This document shows positions 1-5,597 of a stretch of DNA of 6,302 nucleotides, one piece after another. The stretch is taken from positions 1 to 6,302 of the forward strand of contig JBNKLG010000115.1 in the NCBI GenBank assembly GCA_050292235.1, in the 5' to 3' direction. The position numbers and the translations under genes are program-made. Under the pieces are notes generated by a model. The model saw only the letters and a list, made by a program, of their open reading frames with translations, did not search any database and was not told the DNA's origin. Position 1 is the first letter of the stretch. Each line of letters begins with the position of its first letter. Source of the DNA: JBNKLG01 sp050292235. GTDB lineage: Bacteria; Pseudomonadota; Gammaproteobacteria; Chromatiales; Chromatiaceae.

Positions 1-36
1 AGTGGAGAGATGGTATCTGCTGGGGTGTTGTTATGA
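1..36 (+). CDS. C-terminal tail of an upstream gene, possibly phosphatidate cytidylyltransferase (partial)
   Basis: Frame 1 reads eleven codons (SGEMVSAGVLL) and stops at TGA 34-36. That stop overlaps the dxr ATG at 33-35 as ATGA, the usual sign of translational coupling inside an operon. In many gammaproteobacteria cdsA (CDP-diacylglycerol synthase) lies directly upstream of dxr, and a hydrophobic C-terminus fits that membrane enzyme. The identity rests on this known gene order only, because eleven residues are too few to recognise a family. The other two forward frames are also open here, so it is not certain that this is the coding frame. Confidence 0.35.
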   Translation, partial: SGEMVSAGVLL

Positions 37-1199
37 CCCAGGGTCTGACCATTCTCGGCGCTACCGGCTCTATCGGACGCAGTACCCTGGAAGTGGTGGC
101 GCTGCATCCTGACCGTTATCACGTCTTTGCGTTGACGGCCCATCGTAATCTGGCGCTGTTAAAGGCTCAGTGCGAGCGGTTCCGGCCCCGCTATGCGGTG
201 GTGGCGGATGGGGATCTGGCGCCCGGTCTGGCGGCTGAGCTGGCGCCCTTGGGCGTGGCGCTGTTAACGGGGGTGGAGGGGCTGTCTGCGGTGGCTGCCG
301 ACCCCGGGGCTCCCCTGGTGATGGCAGCCATCGTTGGCGCGGCTGGGTTGCTGCCTGCCCTGGCAGCAGTGGCTGCGGGCAAGCGTCTGCTGCTGGCCAA
401 CAAGGAGGTGCTGGTGATGTCCGGTGATCTCTTCATGGCGCGGGCCAGAGCCAGCGGCGCTGAGATTCTGCCCATCGATAGTGAACACAATGCCATCTTT
501 CAGTGTTTGCCGGATCGTCCGGGTGGCTTGGCGGAGCTGGGGGTGCGCCGCATTCTGCTCACCGCCTCCGGTGGCCCTTTCCGCCAGTGGACACGGGAGC
601 AACTGGATATGGTGACGCCGGAGCAGGCCTGCGCCCATCCCAACTGGGAGATGGGGCAGAAGATTTCGGTGGATTCGGCCAGCATGATGAACAAAGGGCT
701 GGAGGTGATCGAGGCCTGCCGTCTGTTCGATGTCAGCCCGGATCAGGTGGAGGTGGTGGTGCATCCCCAGAGCATCATTCATTCGATGGTCGAATATGAG
801 GACAGCTCGGTGCTGGCTCAGCTGGGTAACCCGGATATGCGGACGCCCATTGCCCATGCCATGGCCTGGCCGGATCGGATGGCCTCTGGCGTCTCTGCCC
901 TGGATCTGGTGCAGTTGGCTCGGTTGGATTTCGAAGCCCCGGATCTGAATCGCTTCCCCTGTCTGGGTCTGGCCTTTGAGGCCATTCGCCGTGGCGGCAG
1001 CAGCCCACTGGTGCTGAATGCGGCCAACGAGGTGGCGGTGGCGGCTTTCCTGGCTCGCAAATTGGCCTTCATGGGGATTCCGGATCTGATCAGCAGGGCG
1101 ATGGAACATTTTGCGGCTGCCTCCGCTCAAACCCTGGAAGAGATGTTGGCATTGGATACCGAGGTGCGGGACTTTGCCCGCGCTGATTTGATGAGTTGA
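33..1199 (+). CDS. dxr: 1-deoxy-D-xylulose 5-phosphate reductoisomerase (Dxr/IspC)
   Basis: Cytoplasmic enzyme of the MEP isoprenoid pathway. It rearranges and reduces 1-deoxy-D-xylulose 5-phosphate to 2-C-methyl-D-erythritol 4-phosphate, using NADPH and a divalent metal. At 388 aa it is close to full family length (E. coli 398). Visible motifs are the N-terminal dinucleotide-binding loop GATGSIG (residues 9-15), the LANKE segment (121-125), and the metal-ligand motif PIDSEH with D149 and E151. H202 and W205 follow in HPNWEMG, and S215, N220, K221 and E224 lie in the MMNKGLE segment. These align with the E. coli substrate and metal residues at an offset of about 7. The C-terminal helical domain is complete. 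The ATG at 33 starts directly at the Rossmann strand as in homologues, with a weak GGGG at 22-25 as ribosome-binding site. It overlaps the upstream stop by ATGA and is followed after 9 nt by rseP in the same frame. No promoter of its own is visible, so it is probably transcribed from upstream. Confidence 0.97.
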   Translation: MTQGLTILGATGSIGRSTLEVVALHPDRYHVFALTAHRNLALLKAQCERFRPRYAVVADGDLAPGLAAELAPLGVALLTGVEGLSAVAADPGAPLVMAAIVGAAGLLPALAAVAAGKRLLLANKEVLVMSGDLFMARARASGAEILPIDSEHNAIFQCLPDRPGGLAELGVRRILLTASGGPFRQWTREQLDMVTPEQACAHPNWEMGQKISVDSASMMNKGLEVIEACRLFDVSPDQVEVVVHPQSIIHSMVEYEDSSVLAQLGNPDMRTPIAHAMAWPDRMASGVSALDLVQLARLDFEAPDLNRFPCLGLAFEAIRRGGSSPLVLNAANEVAVAAFLARKLAFMGIPDLISRAMEHFAAASAQTLEEMLALDTEVRDFARADLMS

Positions 1200-1201
1200 G
1201 G
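1198..1201 (+). promoter_or_regulatory. Shine-Dalgarno site of rseP, overlapping the dxr stop
   Basis: GAGG at 1198-1201 lies 7 nt before the GTG at 1209, an ideal spacing, and shares bases with the dxr TGA stop (1197-1199). It supports the GTG as the rseP start and suggests that ribosomes finishing dxr feed rseP. Confidence 0.65.
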
Positions 1202-1208
1202 TTGTTTC

Positions 1209-2558
1209 GTGGCGTTTATTCTTTATCCCCTGGCGTTTATTTTGACCATCAGCATCCTGGTGACGGTGCACGAGTACGGTCATTTCTGGGTTGCCCGTCG
1301 CGTGGGTATCAAGGTGCTGCGCTTTTCCGTGGGTTTCGGCAAGCCCATCTGGAAATACCAGGGCAAGGATGGGGTCGAGTATGTTCTGGCCTCCATTCCC
1401 CTGGGCGGTTACGTCAAGATGCTGGGGGAGGGGGATAACACGGTAGATGCTGCCGAGGCCCATCTGGCCTTTAGCCACAAGCCGATATGGGCCCGTGCCC
1501 TGGTGGTGGTGGCGGGGCCTTTGTCCAATGCCCTGCTGGCGATCCTGCTGCTTTGGTTTGTCTTCACCTGGGGTGAATACAATATGCGCCCCGTCGTCGG
1601 TGAGGTGGTGGCCGATACTCCGGCAGCCCAGGCCGGATTTTCCAAGGGGGATGAAATTCTGCAGGTGGGCGGAGAGCCTGTCGTCAGTTGGGAGCAGACC
1701 CTTTATGCCCTGCTGCAAGGGGTGGTGGATGACCGCGATCTGGTGGTTCAGGTCAAAACAGAGCAGGGTGCCCAGGTGCCATTGCGTTTGTCGGGTCAGG
1801 CGTTGGGTGCTCTGTTGAAGGAGCCGGGTGATGTGATCGACAAGCTGGGTCTTAAGCGTCTGAGCTGGCCTTCGGTGGTTGGCAAAACGGTGGCGGGTGG
1901 CCCGGCAGAAAAGGCGGGGCTGAAATCGGGAGATCGGATATTGGAGGCCGATGGTCAACCTGCCACTGCCTGGGGCGACTGGATTGCCCTGATCCACAAA
2001 AAGCCCGATGCGCCCATGCGTCTGCACCTGTTGCGCGATGGGCAGCCACTGGATCTGGAGGTTCAGTTGGGCAGTAAGACGGAGGACGGGAAGCTGATTG
2101 GCCAGGTCGGGGTAGAGGTGGACGTTGCCTTTTTCAAGGAGCAGCGGGTCTGGGTGAGTTACGATCCGCTGACAGCTTTCGGCCGGGCATGGAACGAAAC
2201 CGCCGACATGTCGCTGCTGACGCTGAAGGTGATGAAAAAGCTGCTGAACCGTCAGGCCTCGGTGCATAACATGAGTGGCCCCCTCATGATTGCCCAGATT
2301 GCGGGCAAGACGATCTCTTTTGGTTTAACGCCCTTTCTCAAGTTTCTGGCGCTGATCAGCATCAATCTGGCCGTGCTGAATCTTTTGCCGATCCCCATCC
2401 TGGATGGCGGCCACCTGGTCTATTTGGCGGGTGAGGCGATCAAGGGTGAACCTTTGTCTGAAACAGCGCTGGCACGTGCCCAATATGTCGGACTGGGATT
2501 ATTGTTGAGTCTCATGGTTTTGGTCTTTTATGTGGATATAGTTCGCTTTATAAATTAA
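1209..2558 (+). CDS. rseP: Site-2 zinc metalloprotease RseP (regulator of sigma-E protease)
   Basis: Inner-membrane intramembrane protease (M50/S2P family). In known systems it makes the second cut in the anti-sigma factor RseA after DegS, which releases sigma-E, and it also degrades leftover signal peptides. The length of 449 aa matches E. coli (450). The first transmembrane segment carries the zinc motif HEYGH (residues 21-25). A membrane-associated beta region rich in glycine follows (about 42-71), then a second transmembrane segment beginning at GPLSNALLA (103-111). Two tandem periplasmic PDZ domains lie at about 125-195 and 222-288, and SGPLMIA is at 356-362. The third zinc ligand, D399, lies in the NLLPIPILDGG motif (391-401), and a final transmembrane helix spans about 427-445. 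The start is GTG; no ATG nearby would keep the first helix whole. It follows dxr by 9 nt and is closed by a terminator 40 nt after its stop. All catalytic residues are present, so it should be active. Confidence 0.97.
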   Translation: MAFILYPLAFILTISILVTVHEYGHFWVARRVGIKVLRFSVGFGKPIWKYQGKDGVEYVLASIPLGGYVKMLGEGDNTVDAAEAHLAFSHKPIWARALVVVAGPLSNALLAILLLWFVFTWGEYNMRPVVGEVVADTPAAQAGFSKGDEILQVGGEPVVSWEQTLYALLQGVVDDRDLVVQVKTEQGAQVPLRLSGQALGALLKEPGDVIDKLGLKRLSWPSVVGKTVAGGPAEKAGLKSGDRILEADGQPATAWGDWIALIHKKPDAPMRLHLLRDGQPLDLEVQLGSKTEDGKLIGQVGVEVDVAFFKEQRVWVSYDPLTAFGRAWNETADMSLLTLKVMKKLLNRQASVHNMSGPLMIAQIAGKTISFGLTPFLKFLALISINLAVLNLLPIPILDGGHLVYLAGEAIKGEPLSETALARAQYVGLGLLLSLMVLVFYVDIVRFIN

Positions 2559-2592
2559 TCACTTGCAGCTGTTATTTAGCGTGATTTATTAT

Positions 2593-2622
2593 AAAAAAGC
2601 CGGTTGTAACCGGTTGATTTTT
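2593..2622 (+). terminator. Rho-independent terminator after rseP
   Basis: A GC-rich hairpin pairs CCGGTT (2600-2605) with AACCGG (2608-2613). Drawn with a four-base loop it has five strong pairs, and it extends outward by a G-U and an A-U pair (2598-2615). It is followed closely by TTTTT (2618-2622) and preceded by AAAAAA (2593-2598), so it could also act on the minus strand. It sits 40 nt past the rseP stop and would separate the dxr-rseP transcript from bamA. The loop is tight and the U-run short, so some readthrough is likely. Confidence 0.75.
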
Positions 2623-2635
2623 AAAATAAAAAACC

Positions 2636-2677
2636 TTTAAAATCCCTGTTTCCGCCGGAGCCGTCTCTCTGTATAAT
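2636..2677 (+). promoter_or_regulatory. Sigma-70-type promoter for bamA-skp-lpxD
   Basis: A perfect -10 hexamer, TATAAT, occupies 2672-2677. At 17-bp spacing the -35 position (2649-2654) reads TTTCCG, which is poor. An AT-rich tract just upstream contains TTTAAAAT twice (2620-2627 and 2636-2643), 16 bp apart, placed like an UP element that could compensate. Transcription would start near 2684, giving a leader of about 62 nt before bamA. The position directly behind a terminator strengthens the call. I see no convincing sigma-E promoter in the gap. Confidence 0.6.
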
Positions 2678-2708
2678 TACCCTCCGCTTGGCTTTTAAGA
2701 TGGCCATT

Positions 2709-2728
2709 CGTATCGGGGAACCGACACG
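2709..2728 (+). promoter_or_regulatory. Leader hairpin with GNRA-type loop upstream of bamA
   Basis: TCGG (2713-2716) pairs with CCGA (2721-2724) around a GGAA tetraloop (2717-2720), which fits the GNRA class. Beyond a single A-C mismatch (2712/2725) the stem continues with CGT (2709-2711) pairing with ACG (2726-2728). This makes seven pairs in total. It lies in the predicted bamA leader, 6 nt before the Shine-Dalgarno sequence. It could stabilise the mRNA or modulate initiation; as DNA, the same symmetry could bind a protein. Its function is unknown, and a stem this short may also be chance. Confidence 0.35.
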
Positions 2729-2734
2729 CTGACC

Positions 2735-2738
2735 AAGG
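2735..2738 (+). promoter_or_regulatory. Shine-Dalgarno site of bamA
   Basis: AAGG lies 7 nt before the ATG at 2746, and this decides the bamA start. Part of it (CCAAG, 2733-2737) is complementary to CTTGG at 2687-2691 near the predicted 5' end of the leader. Confidence 0.55.
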
Positions 2739-2745
2739 TAACGAC

Positions 2746-5076
2746 ATGTCTTTATCGACTCGACTTGCAACACTGCTATTACCGCTTTTGCTTCTGGCGA
2801 CTTCGTTGGCCTCTGCGGACACCTTCCGGGTGGCCGATATCCGTGTAGAGGGGCTGCAACGCATTTCTGCCGGCACCGTTTTCAACTATCTGCCGGTGCA
2901 GGTGGGCGAAACCATTCAAAGCGAGCAGACCGGCGAGATCATTCGTGCCCTCTATAACACCGGTTTCTTTAAGGATGTGAGTCTGGAGCGCGAGGGCAAT
3001 GTCCTGGTGGTCTTTGTGCAGGAGCGCCCTGCCATTGCCAAGATTTCTGTTGATGGCAACAAGAGCATCGAAGACAAGGCGTTGTTGCAGGCGTTGAAGG
3101 ATTCCGGTCTGGCCGAGGGTCGGGTATTCAGCAAGTCTGTGCTGGACCGGATCGAACGTGAGATTCAGCGCCAGTATTTCAGTCTGGGCAAGTACGGCAT
3201 GACCCTGGATACCACGGTGACGCCGCTGGAGCGTAACCGCGTAGCGGTGGATATCCAGATTCATGAGGGCTCCTCCGCCCGGATCAAACAGATCAATATC
3301 GTCGGCAATCAGGCCTTCGATGATGACAAGCTGCGTAGCCAGATGAAGCTGGATACCAGCAACTGGCTCTCCAGCTTTACCGACGATGACCAGTATTCCC
3401 GCGAGAAATTCTCCGGCGACCTGGAAAAGCTCAAGTCTTTTTACCTGGATCGCGGTTACATCAATTTCCGCATCGATTCCACCCAGGTCACCATCTCACC
3501 GGATAAGAAAGACATCTATCTGACCGTCAATATCACCGAGGGTGACGTCTTCACCATCAGTGACCTGAAACTGGCGGGGCATCTGGTGGTCGAGGCGGAA
3601 GCGCTCTTTCCGCTGATCGAGATCAGCCGCGGTGAGGTCTTCTCGCGCAAAGAGGTCATGGAGAGTGCCAAACGTATCTCCGAGTTGTTGGGTGATAGCG
3701 GCTACGCCTTTGCCAACGTCAATAGCATTCCGGATATCGATAACGCCAACAAGACCGTGGCCCTGACCTTTTTTGTCGATCCCGGCAAGCGGGTTTATGT
3801 GCGCCGTATCAGCATGAAGGGCAACTCCCGCACCCGTGACGAGGTGTTGCGGCGGGAATTCCGGCAGATGGAGTCCTCCTGGTACTCCTCGAAGAAGATC
3901 AAGCTCTCCAAGGATCGCCTGGAACGCCTGGGTTACTTTGAGGATGTGAGCATCACCACCAAGCCGGTGCCCGGCTCCACCGATCAGGTGGATCTCGAAA
4001 CCTCGGTCAAGGAGACCTCTTCCAACTCTCTGATGGCCGGTCTGGGCTATTCCCAGTCGGGGGGGCTGAGCTTCAGCACCAGCTTCAATCAGAAAAACTT
4101 TCTGGGTACCGGCAAGCAGGTGGGTGTCGCCTTTAATACCAGTGACATCAATACGGTCTATAGCGTTAACTATGTGAACCCCTATTACACCGTGGATGGT
4201 ATCAGCCGGGGCTTTAACTTCTCCTACCGGTCCACGGATTACGATTCGGCCAATAGCGCGGATTATGTGACCGACACCATCACGGGCGGGGTGAACTTTG
4301 GTATTCCGGTCAATGAGACGGATCGCATCGGGCTGGGTTTTGACATTGAACAGACCAAGTTCAAGCTCAGCGATACGGTGCCCAATGAGATTACCGGATT
4401 CATCAATGACAACGGTGACGAGTACCTGAACTTCAAGTTGTCGTTGAACTGGAGCCGTAACTCCACGAATCACAGTCTGTTCCCGACCAGCGGTGGCAAA
4501 CAGCGCTTGTCCGGGGAGCTGTCTTTGCCCGGGAGTGATTTGACCTACTTCAAGATCAACTATCGCCATTCCCAGTATTTCCCACTGATCGAAGATGGTC
4601 TGACCCTGGGGATGCGTGTTGATTTGGGCTATGGGGATGGCTATGACAGCACCACAACCCTGCCCTTCTACGAGAACTTCTTTGCAGGCGGACCCAAGAG
4701 TCTGCGCGGATTCGAGGACAATACCCTGGGTCCCCGCGGTACCTGTACCCCGGCACACTCCTACACCTCGAGCGACTGTGATGCCGGTGATCCCGTTGGC
4801 GGTAATGTGCGTACTTTGGGTAGTGTTGAACTTTATATCCCGCCACCCTTTGAAACCGAAACCCAGAATCTCCGTTTCAGTACCTTTATCGATGCCGGGA
4901 ATGTCTTTAAGGATATCGACAGCGTGGATAGCAATGGCATGCGGGTGTCGGCGGGTGTGGGCATGGTCTGGGTCTCCCCGGTCGGGCCGTTGGGGCTGAG
5001 TTATGCTGAGCCCATCGTGTCGAAATCGGGAGACCAAAAGCAGGAGTTTCAGTTTACTTTGGGCTCAGCGTTTTAA
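2746..5076 (+). CDS. bamA: Outer-membrane protein assembly factor BamA
   Basis: Essential Omp85-family core of the BAM complex, which folds and inserts beta-barrel proteins into the outer membrane. The 776 aa are a little shorter than E. coli BamA (810). A signal peptide occupies residues 1-24, with a hydrophobic leucine-rich core and probable cleavage after ASA, leaving D25. Five POTRA domains follow at roughly 25-92, 93-174, 175-265, 266-346 and 347-423. The 16-strand barrel runs from about 425 to the end. Key features are NFLGTG (451-456), the conserved LRGF of loop 6 (653-656), and a cysteine pair at C667 and C678 that matches the disulfide in the E. coli loop. VGGN (684-687) follows, and the C-terminus closes with a beta-signal ending in phenylalanine. 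The ATG has AAGG 7 nt upstream. It has its own probable promoter and leads into skp after 21 nt. Its codons look more C-ending and less GGG-rich than its neighbours, consistent with higher expression. Confidence 0.98.
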   Translation: MSLSTRLATLLLPLLLLATSLASADTFRVADIRVEGLQRISAGTVFNYLPVQVGETIQSEQTGEIIRALYNTGFFKDVSLEREGNVLVVFVQERPAIAKISVDGNKSIEDKALLQALKDSGLAEGRVFSKSVLDRIEREIQRQYFSLGKYGMTLDTTVTPLERNRVAVDIQIHEGSSARIKQINIVGNQAFDDDKLRSQMKLDTSNWLSSFTDDDQYSREKFSGDLEKLKSFYLDRGYINFRIDSTQVTISPDKKDIYLTVNITEGDVFTISDLKLAGHLVVEAEALFPLIEISRGEVFSRKEVMESAKRISELLGDSGYAFANVNSIPDIDNANKTVALTFFVDPGKRVYVRRISMKGNSRTRDEVLRREFRQMESSWYSSKKIKLSKDRLERLGYFEDVSITTKPVPGSTDQVDLETSVKETSSNSLMAGLGYSQSGGLSFSTSFNQKNFLGTGKQVGVAFNTSDINTVYSVNYVNPYYTVDGISRGFNFSYRSTDYDSANSADYVTDTITGGVNFGIPVNETDRIGLGFDIEQTKFKLSDTVPNEITGFINDNGDEYLNFKLSLNWSRNSTNHSLFPTSGGKQRLSGELSLPGSDLTYFKINYRHSQYFPLIEDGLTLGMRVDLGYGDGYDSTTTLPFYENFFAGGPKSLRGFEDNTLGPRGTCTPAHSYTSSDCDAGDPVGGNVRTLGSVELYIPPPFETETQNLRFSTFIDAGNVFKDIDSVDSNGMRVSAGVGMVWVSPVGPLGLSYAEPIVSKSGDQKQEFQFTLGSAF

Positions 5077-5097
5077 TTTCTGGTTTGGGGCAGGCTG

Positions 5098-5586
5098 ATG
5101 CAACGTTTTGCGATGGGGCTGCTTTTTCTGATCTTTGCCTCTGGCCTGGCGGCTGAAGGGCTGAAGATCGGTTATGTAGATGCCACCAGGGCCTTCGAGA
5201 AATCGCCACAGTATGCTGCGGCCCGTGATCGGCTGCAGGCAGAGTTCAAGGAACGTGAGGCGGGCATGCTGATTAAGCAGAAGCAACTCAAGGAACTTGA
5301 ACAGACCCTCAAAGACAGTAAAGACTCCCTCAGTCGCGATGAGCGTCAACGTTTGGAGCGCGATATCCTGATTCGCGGGCGTAAGTTGAAGAACGAGCGC
5401 GATGCCTTCCGGGAAGACTTCAACCTGCGCCGCAACGAGGAGTTCAACCAGTTACGCAAGAAGATCGGGGAGACTGTGCGCGAATACGCCAAACAGCACC
5501 AATTCGATTTGGTGGTCACCGACATTGTGTACGCCAGCGATCGCGTCGATATTACCGATCAGGTATTGCAGGCGCTGAGCGATTAG
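5098..5586 (+). CDS. skp: Periplasmic chaperone Skp (OmpH family)
   Basis: Skp is a trimeric periplasmic chaperone that holds unfolded outer-membrane proteins between the Sec translocon and BamA. The 162 aa match the family (E. coli 161). A signal peptide covers about residues 1-19: short n-region with R3, core GLLFLIFA, likely cleavage after GLAA. The mature protein begins with the typical beta strand LKIGYVDATRAFEKSP (22-37). A long, highly charged coiled-coil hairpin follows at about 40-125, forming the tentacle, and a C-terminal strand LVVTDIVYAS (138-147) rejoins the trimer body. The chosen ATG has GGGG at 5087-5090 (7 nt) and AGG at 5092-5094 as possible ribosome-binding sites. The alternative M6 at 5113 would lose the positively charged n-region. 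It lies between bamA and lpxD, as in most gammaproteobacteria. Sequence conservation is low in this family, so the call rests on architecture plus context. Confidence 0.93.
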   Translation: MQRFAMGLLFLIFASGLAAEGLKIGYVDATRAFEKSPQYAAARDRLQAEFKEREAGMLIKQKQLKELEQTLKDSKDSLSRDERQRLERDILIRGRKLKNERDAFREDFNLRRNEEFNQLRKKIGETVREYAKQHQFDLVVTDIVYASDRVDITDQVLQALSD

Positions 5587-5591
5587 GCGGG
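5585..5591 (+). promoter_or_regulatory. Shine-Dalgarno site of lpxD
   Basis: AGGCGGG overlaps the skp TAG stop (5584-5586). Its GGCGG core ends 7 nt before TTG 5598. No ATG or GTG is available nearby in this frame, so this site decides the TTG start. Confidence 0.5.
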
Positions 5592-5597
5592 TTCGGG

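Noticed and set aside
1421..1434. 14-base repeat GCTGGGGGAGGGGG, also at 5984-5997
   Set aside because: Both copies encode LGEG in the same codon phase in unrelated proteins, so shared codon preference explains it. The two G-runs alone do not make a four-tract quadruplex.
264..2267. A 667-codon open frame on the minus strand across dxr and rseP
   Set aside because: dxr and rseP are in the same frame, so one antisense frame stays open through both. Its product is low-complexity, rich in His, Gln, Arg and Gly, with no domain, while the + strand encodes two clear enzymes.
2670..2677. Extended -10 motif in front of TATAAT
   Set aside because: The TG at 2670-2671 directly touches TATAAT, whereas the extended element needs one base between them.
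2716..2745. GGGGAACC at 2715-2722 as a sigma-E -35 element for bamA
   Set aside because: A sigma-E -10 at the right spacing is absent (the bases near 2739 read TAACGA), and transcription would start inside bamA.
3496..5037. A 513-codon open frame on the minus strand within bamA
   Set aside because: It is the shadow of the biased bamA codons; the translation resembles no protein family and lies entirely inside a fully conserved gene.
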